Positions 42,001 to 50,873 of a DNA stretch of 64,000 bases are shown in pieces. Numbering within the stretch: the first letter of the stretch is position 1; the number at the start of each line of letters is the position of its first letter. A program made the translations under genes and the position numbers. The stretch is taken from NCBI RefSeq assembly GCF_035989305.1, contig NZ_CP108514.1, positions 9,156,501-9,220,500 on the forward strand, written 5' to 3'. This DNA comes from Streptomyces sp. NBC_01233 (GTDB lineage: Bacteria; Actinomycetota; Actinomycetes; Streptomycetales; Streptomycetaceae). The notes under the pieces were generated by a model, which was given only the letters and a program-made list of their open reading frames with translations, did no database searches and had not been told where the DNA came from.

Positions 42001-43940
42001 ACCGAGACGTCGAAACCGCTCGGCGTCTTCTGCAGCACCCGGTCCCCGGCCCCCAGGCTGTACTCCCGCTGCATCCACTCCAGCCGGTTGACGATGGCCC
42101 GGTGCGGGACCAGCGCGCCCTTGGGGCGGCCGGTGGAACCGGAGGTGAAGATCGCGTACGCCGGGTGGTCGGGAAGGACCACCGGCCGCGGTGCGGGATC
42201 CGCCGCGGGGAGCGGGGCGTCCAGCCGCAGCGTCGGCGTCCCCGGCGCCTCCCAGCCGGTGCTCAGCACCAGCGCCGGGGCGGCGTCGGCCATGATCCCG
42301 AGGTTGCGCTCCTCGGGCTGGCCGGGGTCGACGGGCAGGTAGGCGGCCCCCGCCTTCAGCACCCCGCACAGGGCGACCATCAGGTCGAGGGAGCGCGGTA
42401 CGGCGACCGCGACCAGGCTCTCCGGTCCGATGCCGCGGGCCGCGAGCACGTCCGCGAGGCGGCCCGCCCGCTCGTCCAGCGCCCGGTAGGTCAGGGACTC
42501 CCCCTCGAAGACGACGGCGGTGGCGTCCGGGGTCCGGGCCGCCTGCTCCGCGAGCAGCGCGGTCAGCGTCGACTCCGGGAGGGCGGCGGCGGTGTCGTTC
42601 CACTCGGCCAGGACCCGGTGGCGCTCGGCCGCGGTCAGCGCGTCCAGGACCTCCACCGGCGCGTCCGGGTCGGCCGTCCATCGCTCCAGCAGCCGCACCA
42701 GCCGCTCGCCCAGCTCCCGCACCCGCTCGGCGGCGATGAGCCCGGGGTGGTGGCTCAGCCGCAGCCCGAGCGCCGCGCCCGGCTCGACCACCAGGGTCAG
42801 CGGGAAGTGCGTGGTGTCCCGGAACCGGATCCGCGCCTCCAGGTCGAAGCCGGGCAGGTCGAGCGCGTAGTCGCTCATCGGGAAGTTCTCGAAGACCAGG
42901 TTCGTGTCGAAGAGGGCGGACGGGGAACCGGCCAGCTTCTGGATCTCCGTCAGCCCCAGGTGATCGTGGTCCACCAGCTCTGCCCGCTCGCGCTGGAGTT
43001 CCGCGCAGACCCGGCGCAGCGGGGCGGCCGCGTCGATCCGGGCCCGCACGGGCACGGTGTTGATCAGCATGCCGATCATCCGCTCCGAACCCGGCAGTTC
43101 GGCGGGGCGGCCGCTGACCGTGAGACCGAAGACCACGTCGTCCTGCCCGGTGGCGCGGGCCATGAGCACCGCCCAGGCGCCCTGGACCACGCTGGTCAGC
43201 AGCAGCCCGCACTCCCGGGCCCGCGCGGTCAGCGCCGCCGTCCGCTCCTCGTCCAGCCGCACCACCACGTCCTCGGGGGTGGCGCCGGGGGAGACCCGGC
43301 CGGCGCCGTCCGCGATCCGGCCGGGCGCACCGAGACCGGCCAGGGCGGTGCGCCAGGCCTCCTCGGCGGCGGGCCGGTCGCAGCGCGCGAGGTGCGCCAG
43401 GTACTCCCGGTAGGGCCGCACCGGCTCCGGCTCGCCACCCGAGTACAGGGTGAACAGCTCGCGGAAGAGCAGTCCGAACGACCAGCCGTCCAGCAGGATG
43501 TGATGGGCCGTCACCAGCAGTCGGTGCCGGTCGTCCGCCAGCCGGAGCAGCGTGAACCGCAGCAGCGGCGGGCGGCGGCTGTCGACGCCCTGTGCCCAGT
43601 CCTCCTCCGTCAGCTCCGCGGTCCGTTCCGCGGCCGCCCCGGCGGGCAGAGCGCCGAGGTCGTGCTCCTGCCAGGCCGGCTCCATGTCCCGGCGGACCAC
43701 CTGGACGGGATCGCCGTTCTTGCGGTGGGTGAGGACCACCCGCAGGTTGGCGTGGCGGCGCAGCAGCTCCCCGGCGGCCCGGCGCAGCCGTCCCGCGTCG
43801 AGCGTCCCGTCCAGGCCGACGGTGAACTGGGCGATGTAGAGGTGCTTGGAGTCCTCGTCGTACCCGGAGTGGAAGAGCATGCCCTCCTGCAACGGGGAGA
43901 GGGGCAGGACGTCCTCGATGGCCGGCCGGCTGGTGTTCAT
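36051..43940 (-). CDS. Nonribosomal peptide synthetase, C-A-T-C-A-T-C-T (Ser, Hpg, then an A-less module)
   Basis: A 2629-residue protein from ATG 43940. C1 begins '[15 protein letters not shown]', the style of C domains that accept a D-residue donor (DCL), with 'HHILLDG' near 148; this suits the upstream T-E protein. A1 reads DVWHISLVDK, the serine code ('FDVSVWEF' near 640). T1 '[11 protein letters not shown]' is near 981. C2 has 'HHIATDGES' near 1168. A2 reads DIYHLGLLCK, the Hpg code ('FDIADYELW' near 1687), and T2 is near 2026. C3 has 'HHIATDG' near 2213 and runs straight into T3 ('[11 protein letters not shown]', near 2575) with only a short Pro/Ala linker. The third module therefore has no A domain and must be loaded in trans. 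Confidence 0.94.
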   Translation of the reverse strand: MNTSRPAIEDVLPLSPLQEGMLFHSGYDEDSKHLYIAQFTVGLDGTLDAGRLRRAAGELLRRHANLRVVLTHRKNGDPVQVVRRDMEPAWQEHDLGALPAGAAAERTAELTEEDWAQGVDSRRPPLLRFTLLRLADDRHRLLVTAHHILLDGWSFGLLFRELFTLYSGGEPEPVRPYREYLAHLARCDRPAAEEAWRTALAGLGAPGRIADGAGRVSPGATPEDVVVRLDEERTAALTARARECGLLLTSVVQGAWAVLMARATGQDDVVFGLTVSGRPAELPGSERMIGMLINTVPVRARIDAAAPLRRVCAELQRERAELVDHDHLGLTEIQKLAGSPSALFDTNLVFENFPMSDYALDLPGFDLEARIRFRDTTHFPLTLVVEPGAALGLRLSHHPGLIAAERVRELGERLVRLLERWTADPDAPVEVLDALTAAERHRVLAEWNDTAAALPESTLTALLAEQAARTPDATAVVFEGESLTYRALDERAGRLADVLAARGIGPESLVAVAVPRSLDLMVALCGVLKAGAAYLPVDPGQPEERNLGIMADAAPALVLSTGWEAPGTPTLRLDAPLPAADPAPRPVVLPDHPAYAIFTSGSTGRPKGALVPHRAIVNRLEWMQREYSLGAGDRVLQKTPSGFDVSVWEFFWPLLTGATLVVAKPGGHQDPAYLADLIARESVTTAHFVPSMLDVFLREPAAADARSLRRVIASGEALPPHTQDAFFRVLPGAELHNLYGPTEAAVDVTLWPCRAGDATVPIGRPAANTRTYVLDGRLAPVAPGTAGELYLAGVQLARGYLGRPGLTADRFVACPFEPGARMYRTGDLVRWRADGVLEYLGRTDDQVKIRGFRIEPGEVQSAAAGCAGVSHAAVVVREDRPGDPRLVAYVVPRPGAAPTPAGVRGELAAALPEHMVPAVVVLDELPVTPNGKLDRRALPAPALRTGGRGGRTERERILTGLFASVLGLPEVGADDDFFELGGHSLLAMRLVAQVRGAFGAELGIREVFTARTPAALAALIDGADRARPALRPQARPAQLPLSPAQRRLWFLDRLDGPNPAYHSAVALRLGGPLDVEALRGALADLAERHEILRTVHPEADGEPRQVVLPPAPPALELLDAAGAAGTAGLVTEVAGRPFDLAAQVPLRAALLASGPQEHTLVLALHHIATDGESWGPLLDDLAHAYAARTGDRPGPRAPLAVQYADYTLWQRALLADVAEEQLAHWRTALAGLTEEPALPTDRPRPAVADPAGAAFGFGLDAALTAELEALARAHGCTVFMVLQAALAVVLSRLGAGTDVPIGTVVAGRTDEALDELVGFFVNTLVLRTDVSGDPTFAELLERVRDTDLAAFAHQDVPFEQVVEAVNPRRSLSHHPLFQVALTMRRATATAALELPGLTAVTEEVDVAQAEFELALQFTEADSAGEGLRAVAKYRTGLFDEATVRALVERLRGVLRASVRAPRGRVSALEVLLEQEREQLLGAWLPQGPRQTAAGTVHQEFARRAALHPDAVALVAGPDEMTYGELDRRADRLARRLAGYGVGAETPVGVLMARSPEVVVAMLAVLKAGGAYVPLHTGHPAARMQKILADAGCPVLLVDEAFAPLGLECARTVLVTAADTAAADAREGEFAAAPCPPGQLAYLMHTSGSTGEPKGVAVTHRDVLDLVADRGWHTRGAERVLFHAPHAFDIADYELWVALLSGWQVVVAPEGEPTVAGLGALIRGAGITAVHLTAGLFRVVAEEDPGLLAGVREVLTGGDVVSPAAVRAVLAACPDTVVRHLYGPTEATLCATAHLITGAADADGPIPIGRPLDGTRAYVLDERMRLVPPGTPGELYLAGAGVARGYHRRPAATAERFVADPFGAPGTRMYRTGDLARWRADGLLEFLGRADEQVKVRGFRVEPGEVEAALAACPGVRQAVVAVRAAADGEKRLAGYVVGEVSGPSVRRRLERLLPDYMLPSYVLVLDALPLTPNGKVDYRALPEPALPASGGRAPRTPREEILAGLFAEVLGLDAVAADAGFFDLGGHSLLATRLVSRIRTALGVELPLRDVFRAQTVAALAELAGSADRARPPLRRAEPGQGAPLSSAQHRLWFAHQAEGPSGHHNVPFAYRLRGPLDAPALRTALGDVVARHEVLRTVFDECGGEPVVRLLEGAAADVPLEVLAVAEAGAVADAVREVTGHCFGISAELPLRARLLELEREEWVLVLVVHHIATDGWSWGPLLADLATAYAARLAGAEPAFEPLPVQYRDHTVWQRSVLGAEGDPDALITRQLDFWAKELAGAPAELALPYDRPRPEVASFAGGSVPLELDAELHGRLLELARQHGCTLFMVLQAGLSVLLSRLGAGTDIPIGTVVAGRTDEALDDLVGFFVNTLVLRTDVSGDPAFTDLLARVRETDLAAYAHQDVPFERVVLGVNPERSLARHPLFQVLLQVQNEPPALPRLTGLTAEPHPVEWAVSKFDLGVDLGEQRAPDGTPLGLTGELTYATELFDHTSAERLAADLALVLRGLAAAPERAVGSVDGPAPRTAAAAPAAPEPAADPGGSTEDRVRALYAEVLDRDEVGPDDNFFALGGHSLLVTRLISRIRAELGRELKIRQLFQHPTPARTAALLTDAPKARPTLRRAAGA
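36775..37013 (-). repeat. 239-bp direct repeat between two C domains, copy 2
   Basis: Matches 35094-35332 exactly as far as I can compare. It lies in the C domain of the module that lacks an A domain. Identity over a whole block within otherwise diverged C domains suggests recent gene conversion or unequal exchange. Confidence 0.85.
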
Positions 43941-44006
43941 GTGATGCTCGCTTTCTGGGAGACCGTCGGAGAGCGGCGGCGGGGCGGGGGTGCGGTCCGG
44001 TCGGGG

Positions 44007-45734
44007 TCAGAGGAGGCCGAGGGAGGCCGCGAGGTCGTCCAGTTCGTCCTGGCCGATCGCGTCGAGCGTCAGGCCGGAGGCGGGCGGGACGGTGGACGGG
44101 ACCGCGGGGCCGGTGCGGTCGGCGTGGACGACGAGGGCGCCGAGCATCCGGAACCAGCCCTCGGCCAGCGCCCGGACCTCCGCCTCGTCGTGGACGCCGT
44201 CGGCCCAGGCCCAGTCGGCGTGCAGGACGGGTCCGTCCGCCGACTCCAGGACGAAGGCGTTCACCTCGACGGCGTGTGCCATCGGCATGCCCGGGCCGGG
44301 GGCGTCGAGCCGGGCCCCGTGGGCGGGCAGCAGCTGCCAGTCGCCGCCGCCCGGACCGCCCAGCCGGCCCAGGTAGTTGAAACCGAGGCCCGCGGGCTCC
44401 GCCGCGGCGAGCTCCTTGCCGACGACCGGGTCGAGGTGGCGCAGCAGGCCGTACCCGAGGCCCTTGCGCGGGATCGCCCGCAGCTGCTCCCGGACCCGCC
44501 GCAGTGCCTCACCGGCGGTGGGGCCGCCGTCCTCGGCGTCCGCCGCGTCCAGGCCGTCCAGGGCGAAGCGGGTGGGGAAGAGGGTGGTGAACCAGCCGAC
44601 GGTACGGGAGAGGTCGGCCTCGGCGCCGATGTCCTCCCGGCCGTGGCCCTCCAGCTCCACCAGGACCTCCGGGCCGCAGGGCCGCCACCGGGCCAGGGCC
44701 AGGGAGAGCCCGGTCAGCAGCACCTCGTTGGCGTCGGCGCCCAGCCGGTCGGCCACCGACGTCAGCAGCGGCCCGGCCGTCGCCGCGGGCAGGCTCAGGG
44801 CGAGGTGCCCGGCGCGGTCCTCGTGGTCGCGGGCCGGGTCCAGCGGGCGGCGGCCCGCGATGCCCGCACCCGGCCGCACCACACCGCTCCAGTACGGGGC
44901 TTCGGCCGCGGTCCGCTCCCCGGCCGCCTCCGCGGTGAGCAGCTCGGACCAGCGGCGGAACGAGGTGGCCACCGGGTCGAGGGCGCCGGCGGGGGCCCGT
45001 CCGGCGGCGACCGCCTCCCAGGCCCGGGTGAGGTCGCCGGTCAGCACCCGCCAGGAGATCCCGTCCACGACCACGTGGTTGACCACCAGGGCCAGCGCCC
45101 CGGGCAGCCCGGCCCCGGCGTCGAACCAGACGGCCTGCACGATCACCCCGCCGCCCACCGAGAGCCGGTCGCGGGCCGCGTGCACCTCCCGCCCGACCTC
45201 CTCGGCGGTGGCCTCGCGGCCCTCCGTCGCCACCCGGCGCAGGCACTCCGCGGCGCGCACCGGACCGGCCGGGCGGGTCCGCCAGCCGGAGCCGTCCCGG
45301 ACCACGCGCAGCATGTCGTGCCGGTCCAGGACCGCCTGGAGCACCTCGGCCGCGCTCTGCCCGGTCAGCCCGGCCGGGGTCCGCACCACCAGGTACTGGT
45401 AGTAGCGGTCGGCGGGCCCGCCGCGCTCGTCGAGCCAGTGCATCACCGGCGTCGGCCGGACCGGCCCGACCCCGTCGTCAGCACCCGACCGGGCGGACCG
45501 GGCCAGCGGCCGGGCGGCGGCGGCCAGGGCCGCCATGTCCGGCAGGGCCAGCACGTCCCGGACGGTGATGCGCAGCCCGGCGCGGCGGGCCGCGCCGACC
45601 ACCTGCACGGCGATGATGCTGTCACCGCCGAGCCGGACGAAGCCGTCCTGCGGGCCGACCTCCGGGATTCCGAACAGGTCCGCCAGGACACCGCACAGGA
45701 TCCGCTCCGCCTCGGTCACGTCGATTCCCCTCAT
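44007..45734 (-). CDS. NRPS T-E didomain (carrier plus epimerisation)
   Basis: A 575-residue protein from ATG 45734 behind GAGGAAG. Residues 1-80 are a carrier domain whose phosphopantetheine serine is in 'LGGDSIIAVQ'; the D before S is typical of carriers that serve E domains. Residues 95-540 form an epimerisation domain: 'VVNHVVVDGISWRVL' (second His kept, the first His replaced by Asn), 'LEGHGREDIG' and 'VGWFTTLFPTRF' followed by 'LGFNYLGRLG'. These signatures belong to E and not C domains. It should convert a carrier-bound L-residue to D for the DCL-type C domain of the next protein. No A domain is present; the stand-alone A protein just upstream presumably loads it. Gap to the upstream gene is 58 bp. 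Confidence 0.9.
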   Translation of the reverse strand: MRGIDVTEAERILCGVLADLFGIPEVGPQDGFVRLGGDSIIAVQVVGAARRAGLRITVRDVLALPDMAALAAAARPLARSARSGADDGVGPVRPTPVMHWLDERGGPADRYYQYLVVRTPAGLTGQSAAEVLQAVLDRHDMLRVVRDGSGWRTRPAGPVRAAECLRRVATEGREATAEEVGREVHAARDRLSVGGGVIVQAVWFDAGAGLPGALALVVNHVVVDGISWRVLTGDLTRAWEAVAAGRAPAGALDPVATSFRRWSELLTAEAAGERTAAEAPYWSGVVRPGAGIAGRRPLDPARDHEDRAGHLALSLPAATAGPLLTSVADRLGADANEVLLTGLSLALARWRPCGPEVLVELEGHGREDIGAEADLSRTVGWFTTLFPTRFALDGLDAADAEDGGPTAGEALRRVREQLRAIPRKGLGYGLLRHLDPVVGKELAAAEPAGLGFNYLGRLGGPGGGDWQLLPAHGARLDAPGPGMPMAHAVEVNAFVLESADGPVLHADWAWADGVHDEAEVRALAEGWFRMLGALVVHADRTGPAVPSTVPPASGLTLDAIGQDELDDLAASLGLL

Positions 45735-45792
45735 AGTCTTCCTCGTTCTCGTTCTCGTTCGCCGCGGGCCTCCACGGGCCTGCGCGTGCTGG

Positions 45793-47319
45793 TCAGACGG
45801 CGGTGCGGGCCGGGGCGAACAGCGCCCGCAGGGCGGCCCGGTCGACCTTTCCGTTGGCGGTCACCGGCAGGTCCTCCACGGGCCGGAAGTGCCGGGGCAC
45901 CATGTACGCGGGCAGGTGCGCTGCGCACGCCGCGGCCAGCTCCACGGGCCCGGGGCCGTCCGCCCCCGTCCGGGTCCACACGGCTGCGAGCCGGCGCGAG
46001 CCCGCGACCTCCACCGTCACCACCACGGCCCGGCGGACCCCCGGGACCGCGCCCAGGACCGCCTCGACCTCGCCGGGCTCGACCCGGTACCCGCTCACCT
46101 TGAGCTGGTCGTCGGCCCGGGCCACGAAGTGGAAGTCCGCCCCGTCGAACCGGACGACGTCCCCCGTGGCGTACGTACGGCGCGGGGTCCCGTCGCGGTG
46201 GGGCAGGGTCCGGAAGCGGGCCGCGGTCAGCTCCGGGTCGCCCAGATAGCCGAGGCCGACACTGCCCCCGCCGACGACCAGCTCCGCCTCCTCGCCCGCT
46301 GAGAACGGCCGCAGCACGCCGTCCGCCTCGCGCAGCAGCTCCGCCCCGGCGACGGCACCGCCGATCGGCGGGTGCTCGGGCCAGGACGCGGCCTCCCGCG
46401 GGTCCAGCCGGTACTGCGTGACCACGTGGGTCTCGCTGGGCCCGTACTCGTTGACCAGGGCGACCCCGGCGGCCGCGCAGAACTCCCGCACCTCGGAGTT
46501 GACGACGAGGCGCTCGCCCGCGACCGCGATCTCCCGCAGGTCGGGCATCGCGTCCGGTTCGAACACGGCGGCCGTGGCCAGCGCGTGCAGCCCCACCACC
46601 GGCAGGAACAGCCGGGCGACGCGCTGTTCGCGGATCAGGTCCATCAGCGCGAACGGGTCCTGGCGTTCCTCGTCGGAGACCACGACCAGCGCGGCCCCGG
46701 CCAGCCAGGTGGTGACGATCTCCTCGTAGCCCACGTCGAAGCCGATCGAGGCCGCCTGGAGGGTGTGCGGCGGGCGGTCGTGGGCCCAGTGCCGCACGTG
46801 CCAGTCGCCGAGCGCGGCCAGCACCGACGGGGGAACGGCCACCGACTTGGGCTCACCGGTCGATCCGGAAGTGGGGATGACGTACCCGACGGTCCCCTCG
46901 CGCAGCTCCTCCAGCGGGGCGCCGCGCAGCTCGCCGAAGGCGACCTCGGCGGGGCCGAGCCCGGTCGGCGCGGTGTGGCCGGGACGGACCAGCAGGGCGC
47001 AGAGCCGGGCGATCCGCGCGGCCCGCGGCGCGGGCATGCCCGGGTCGACGCAGACCACGCCCAGGCCGGCCCGCCAGGCGCCGAGCACCGCGGCGCAGCG
47101 CTCCCAGGACCGTTCGCCGTGGACGGCGACCACGTCGTCCGGTCCCAGGCCGCGGGCGGCGAGCCCGCCCGCGATCTCGGCGGACAGCCGGTCGAGTTCG
47201 CCGTACGTGCGGGCGACGCCGCCGTCGACGACGGCCACCGCCGCGGGGTCGCGCCGGACGGCACGGATCAGGGGCCGGACGAGCGAATGCCGCGGTCCGC
47301 GCGCGTCGTCGGTGTGCAT
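45793..47319 (-). CDS. Stand-alone NRPS adenylation domain with an unusual code
   Basis: A 508-residue protein from ATG 47319 behind AAAGGACG; upstream in-frame codons overlap the hpgT stop region less plausibly. Core motifs are present: A3 '[14 protein letters not shown]' (Ser where Gly is usual after PK), A5 'NEYGPSETHV', A7 'YATGDVVRF', A8 '[18 protein letters not shown]' and A10 'TANGKVDRAAL' with the catalytic Lys. I read the pocket as DVELAAEVVK, which I cannot match to a known amino acid. Two acidic residues hint at a cationic side chain. No carrier is attached. Its place before the T-E gene suggests it starts assembly by charging that carrier. The substrate is unresolved. Confidence 0.85.
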   Translation of the reverse strand: MHTDDARGPRHSLVRPLIRAVRRDPAAVAVVDGGVARTYGELDRLSAEIAGGLAARGLGPDDVVAVHGERSWERCAAVLGAWRAGLGVVCVDPGMPAPRAARIARLCALLVRPGHTAPTGLGPAEVAFGELRGAPLEELREGTVGYVIPTSGSTGEPKSVAVPPSVLAALGDWHVRHWAHDRPPHTLQAASIGFDVGYEEIVTTWLAGAALVVVSDEERQDPFALMDLIREQRVARLFLPVVGLHALATAAVFEPDAMPDLREIAVAGERLVVNSEVREFCAAAGVALVNEYGPSETHVVTQYRLDPREAASWPEHPPIGGAVAGAELLREADGVLRPFSAGEEAELVVGGGSVGLGYLGDPELTAARFRTLPHRDGTPRRTYATGDVVRFDGADFHFVARADDQLKVSGYRVEPGEVEAVLGAVPGVRRAVVVTVEVAGSRRLAAVWTRTGADGPGPVELAAACAAHLPAYMVPRHFRPVEDLPVTANGKVDRAALRALFAPARTAV

Positions 47320-47380
47320 GGACGTCCTTTCTGGGGGTGGTGCGAGGAGAGGGGGGAGGGGTGCGGGCGGGGCGACGGGC

Positions 47381-48691
47381 TCAGTCATGCGGTGCCGCGC
47401 CGTGCTCGTCGATCAGCGCCGCCAGCCGGTCGAGCCCGTCCTCGATCCGGTCGGGGTCCAAGGAGCTGCACGACAGCCGCAGTTGGCGCCCGGCCCGCTC
47501 CTGGTCGCTGAAGTGGCGCATCGGCGTGAAGAGCACCCCGTGCCGGACGGCGGCCTCCTCGACCAGGGCGTCGGTCACCGGGAACGGCACGTCGAGCACG
47601 ACGAAGAAGCCGCCCGCGGGGGTGATCCACCGGATCCCGGGCACCCGGGCGAACCGCCGGTGCAGCCCCTGGAGCAGACAGCGCAGGTTGCGCCGGTAGA
47701 CGTCGATCTGGCGGCGGTTGGCCTCCAGCAGGCTGCCGCCGTGCTCCAGCAGCATGCCGCCGACCAGCGCCTGCGTGACCGGCGAGGTGTTGACGGTCAG
47801 CATGCTCTTGGCCCGGGCCAGCTCGTCGGCCAGCAGCGCCGGGCCGCCCGCCCCCGTGACCCGCTGGTCTGCGACGGCGAAGCCCACCCGGGCGCCGGGG
47901 AAGCAGGTCTTGGCCAGCGAGCCCAGGTAGACGACCCGTTGCCCGGTGTCGAGGGCCTTCAGCGTCGGCGGCCGGGAGCCGTCCGCCACCCGGAAGTACC
48001 CGTACGGGTTGTCCTCCAGCAGCAGCACGTCCTCCTGCTCCGCGACCTCCAGCAGCTCCCGGCGCGTCCCCGTACCCAGGGAGTGGCCGCTCGGGTTGGA
48101 GAAGTCCGGCACCAGGTACAGCGCCCGGGGCCGCTCCCCGGCCGCGCGGACCTCGCGGATCCGCTCGCGCACCTGCTCCGGACGCACCCCGCGGGGGCCC
48201 TCGGGCACCGACCGCACCGGGAGGTCCAGCAGCCGGGCCGCGCCCGTCAGCCCGACGTACGTCGGGTCCAGGGCCAGCACCACGTCGCGCGGGCCGGCCT
48301 TCAGGGCGCGCAGCACGAGCCACAGCGCCTCCTGCGCGCCCACCGTGACCAGGACGGCCTCCGGGTCGCAGACGATGCCCTCGTCCCGTTCGAGGTGACG
48401 GGCGATCAGCTCGTGCACGACGCCCTTGGTGCGGCCGTACTGGAACAGCTCCCGCCGCACCCCGGCCTCGTCGTAGCCCTTGTCCGCGGTGAGGTGGTGG
48501 ATGTACGTGTCGAGGTAGCGGTGCAGGTCGGACGAGTCGAAGAAGTCCTCCGTCGGCCGCCCGGGGGCGAAGGAGACCGCCTCGGGGAACCGTCCCGCGA
48601 TCTCGTTGAGGAAGGTCATGGACAGCAGCGCCGGGTCCGCGAGGGACGCGTGCAGATCGGCCCGGTCCAGGGCCACGGCCGTGAGGGTCAC
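47381..48691 (-). CDS. hpgT: 4-hydroxyphenylglycine aminotransferase HpgT
   Basis: A 436-residue fold-type I PLP aminotransferase. GTG 48691 overlaps the hmo stop (GTGA). 'YLGSLAKTCFPGARVGFAVA' contains the S-x-x-K PLP lysine and downstream Arg. 'FSNPSGHSLG' and 'LLEDNPYGYFRV' give the pyridine-ring Asn and Asp. It resembles MocR/LysN-type aminotransferases without the DNA-binding domain. Beside HmaS and Hmo, its role is clear: transfer of an amino group (from tyrosine in studied systems) to 4-hydroxyphenylglyoxylate, giving L-4-hydroxyphenylglycine. This feeds the Hpg-activating A domain. Length fits known HpgT proteins. Confidence 0.93.
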   Translation of the reverse strand: MTLTAVALDRADLHASLADPALLSMTFLNEIAGRFPEAVSFAPGRPTEDFFDSSDLHRYLDTYIHHLTADKGYDEAGVRRELFQYGRTKGVVHELIARHLERDEGIVCDPEAVLVTVGAQEALWLVLRALKAGPRDVVLALDPTYVGLTGAARLLDLPVRSVPEGPRGVRPEQVRERIREVRAAGERPRALYLVPDFSNPSGHSLGTGTRRELLEVAEQEDVLLLEDNPYGYFRVADGSRPPTLKALDTGQRVVYLGSLAKTCFPGARVGFAVADQRVTGAGGPALLADELARAKSMLTVNTSPVTQALVGGMLLEHGGSLLEANRRQIDVYRRNLRCLLQGLHRRFARVPGIRWITPAGGFFVVLDVPFPVTDALVEEAAVRHGVLFTPMRHFSDQERAGRQLRLSCSSLDPDRIEDGLDRLAALIDEHGAAPHD

Positions 48692-49794
48692 CGGCCCGCC
48701 CCCAGCGTCGTCAGCCAGGGTGCGTCGGCGGGGGTGCCGCAGCCCGACAGCTCCAGGGCGGAGCGCAGTTCGGCCGCCAGCAGCCCCAGTACCCGGGACA
48801 CGCCCTCCGTGCCGTCCGCGGCCAGGCCCCACAGGACGGGGCGGCCCAGCAGCACCCCGTCCGCGCCGAGCGCCAGGGCCTTCAGGACGTCGGTCCCGCC
48901 GCGGATCCCGCTGTCCAGCAGCAGCCGGCAGGACGGCGGGACCGCCTCCCGGACCGCGGGCAGCATGTCCGCGCTGGCGACAGCGCCGTCGAGCTGGCGG
49001 CCGCCGTGGTTGGAGACGACGACGGCGTCCGCACCGGCCGCGGTCGCGGTCGCGGCGTCACCCGGATCGAGGATCCCCTTGACGATCAGAGGCAGTTTCG
49101 TCTGCTCCCGCAGCCGGGCCAGGTCGTCCCAGCCCAGGGCGCGGGCGAAGGACTCGGCGGTGTGCTCCGCCACCGCGCACGTCCCGGCCCGGCGCTCGGC
49201 GGCCCGGCGGGTCGTGGCAGGGTCCAGGTGCGCGGCCGCCACGCCCGCCGGCAGGGCGAAGCCGTTGCGCAGGTCGCGCAGGCGCCGGCCCATCGAGGGG
49301 ACGTCGACCGTGACCATCACCGCGGCGCAGCCCGCGTCCTCGGCGCGCCGCACCAGCTCGGCGGTGAGCCCCGGGTCCCGCTGGCAGTACAGCTGGAACC
49401 AGGTGACCCCGCCCAGCGCCGTGACCTCCTCCACCGGCACGCTGCTCAGCGTGCTCAGGGTGAACGGCACCCCGGCGGCCGCCGCGGCGCGGGCCGTGGC
49501 CAGCTCGCCCTCGGGGTGGAGCAGCCGCTGGTAGGCCATCGGCGCGACCGCCACGGGCAGGGCCGCCCGGCCGCCCGGGAGTTCGGCCGAGGTGTCGAGG
49601 GCCCCGGGACCCGACAGGACGCGGGGGACGAGGCGGATCCGGTCCAGGGCGGCCCGGTTGGCGGCCAGGGTCAGCTCCTCGCCGCTGCCGCCCGCGATGA
49701 AGTCCCAGACCTCCGGGGGCAGGGCCCGGCGGGCGGGACCGGCGAAGTCCTCCAGCCGGACCGGGACCGGTGCGGTGTCGTGACCGGCGCTCAC
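48688..49794 (-). CDS. hmo: 4-hydroxymandelate oxidase Hmo
   Basis: A 368-residue FMN-dependent alpha-hydroxyacid oxidase. GTG 49794 overlaps the hmaS stop by 4 bp. 'VAPMAYQRLLHPEGELATA' lies near residue 85 and 'YCQRDPGLTAELVRRAEDAG' near 140. 'LIVKGILDPGDA' contributes the FMN lysine. 'VVSNHGGRQLDGAVAS' holds the catalytic His and the substrate-binding Arg. 'LLDSGIRGGTDVLKALALGA' is the FMN phosphate loop. It oxidises 4-hydroxymandelate to 4-hydroxyphenylglyoxylate, the second step of Hpg synthesis. Alternative family functions (lactate or glycolate oxidation) are unlikely in this setting. Confidence 0.94.
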   Translation of the reverse strand: MSAGHDTAPVPVRLEDFAGPARRALPPEVWDFIAGGSGEELTLAANRAALDRIRLVPRVLSGPGALDTSAELPGGRAALPVAVAPMAYQRLLHPEGELATARAAAAAGVPFTLSTLSSVPVEEVTALGGVTWFQLYCQRDPGLTAELVRRAEDAGCAAVMVTVDVPSMGRRLRDLRNGFALPAGVAAAHLDPATTRRAAERRAGTCAVAEHTAESFARALGWDDLARLREQTKLPLIVKGILDPGDAATATAAGADAVVVSNHGGRQLDGAVASADMLPAVREAVPPSCRLLLDSGIRGGTDVLKALALGADGVLLGRPVLWGLAADGTEGVSRVLGLLAAELRSALELSGCGTPADAPWLTTLGAGR

Positions 49795-50873
49795 CGCAGG
49801 ACCTCTCCGGCGCCCAGCCGCTCGGCCTCGACGGCCTCGTAGAGGGCCTTGATGTTGCCGTTGCCGAAGGTGCGGGCGCCGAACCGCTCGATCACCTCGT
49901 GGAAGAGGGTGCGGCGCGGGTGGGTGGAGCGGGTGAAGATCTGGAAGAGCTGCCCGTCGTGGTCCTCGTCGACCAGGACGCTGATGCGCTGGAGCTCCTG
50001 CGTGGAGTGCCGGGCCAGGTCGAGCCGGTCCGCGAGCATCGTGTAGTAGGTGTCGGGGACGCTCAGGAACTCCACGCCGCGCTCGCGCAGCGCCCCGACC
50101 GCCCGGACGACGTTCCGGGAGGCGAAGGCGATGTGCTGGACGCCCGCGCCGCCGTGCTCGGCGAGGAACCGGTCGATCTGCCCCGGCTCGCGGGAGGTGT
50201 CGGGCTCGATCAGGGTCAGGGTGACCTCGCCGGAGGCGCTCTGCACCACCTTGGAGTTCATGGCCTGCGCGCCGACCCGGATGAGCTCCTGGAAGATCAT
50301 GCGGAAGCCGAGGACGCGGGTGTAGAACTCCACGGTCCGGGCGAGCTGTCCGGCGGGCAGGCAGACCGCGAAGTGGTCCAGCTCCTCCAGGAGTTCGCCG
50401 TCCGCGTCGGGTGCGGTGGCGTCCGGCAGCGGGGTGAAGCCCGGGGGCAGCCCGGCCGGGTCCGGCTCGACGAGGGTGTGCACGACGTCGCCGAACCCGG
50501 CGATCATGGCCCGGGTGCGGCCGTCGGGGTCCCGGCGCGGCACGGCCAGGGGGACCGCGCCGCGGGAGACCGCCTCGTCGAAGACGGCGGCCACGTCGGG
50601 CACGCTCAGCGCGATGTCGGCGACGCCGTCGCCGTGGGCCAGGACGTAGGCGGCGCCCGGGTGGTGCGGCGAGCGGGCCTGGGTGAGGACGAGGGAGATC
50701 CGGCCCTGGCGCAGGAGCAGGGACTCCGCGTCGGCGGACGCGGCGCGGGCGACCGCACGGAAACCGAAGCGGCCGGTCATCTCGGCCGCCGCCGACGCGA
50801 GGTCGGCGACGTAGGACTCGACGTGGCTGATGCCGAAGGCGGGGGTGAAGGTCATGGAACTGCCGTTCGTCAT
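49791..50873 (-). CDS. hmaS: 4-hydroxymandelate synthase HmaS
   Basis: A 360-residue non-haem Fe(II) dioxygenase of the HPPD/HMS family. ATG 50873 overlaps the thioesterase stop (ATGA). Two vicinal-oxygen-chelate halves are seen. 'ELDHFAVCL' and 'GVQHIAFAS' provide the two iron His residues and 'LFHEVIERFGARTFGNGNIK' the Glu and C-terminal helix. HPPD and HMS share this fold and the substrate 4-hydroxyphenylpyruvate; HMS hydroxylates the benzylic carbon to give 4-hydroxymandelate. I call HMS because hmo and hpgT follow directly. No prephenate dehydrogenase gene is in the operon, so the substrate must come from tyrosine metabolism. Confidence 0.94.
   Translation of the reverse strand: MTNGSSMTFTPAFGISHVESYVADLASAAAEMTGRFGFRAVARAASADAESLLLRQGRISLVLTQARSPHHPGAAYVLAHGDGVADIALSVPDVAAVFDEAVSRGAVPLAVPRRDPDGRTRAMIAGFGDVVHTLVEPDPAGLPPGFTPLPDATAPDADGELLEELDHFAVCLPAGQLARTVEFYTRVLGFRMIFQELIRVGAQAMNSKVVQSASGEVTLTLIEPDTSREPGQIDRFLAEHGGAGVQHIAFASRNVVRAVGALRERGVEFLSVPDTYYTMLADRLDLARHSTQELQRISVLVDEDHDGQLFQIFTRSTHPRRTLFHEVIERFGARTFGNGNIKALYEAVEAERLGAGEVLR

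Noticed and set aside
39500..43940. Ser next to Hpg as in nocardicin, suggesting beta-lactam formation by a condensation domain
   Set aside because: The nocardicin C domain that makes the ring has an extra His (HHHxxxDG). The C domain joining Ser to Hpg here reads [10 protein letters not shown], with Leu in that place, so the signature is absent.
44007..45734. Reading the second half of this protein as a condensation domain
   Set aside because: The NHVVVDGISW, GREDIG, VGWFT and FNYLGR motifs are those of epimerisation domains, and the carrier has the GGDS form seen before E domains.
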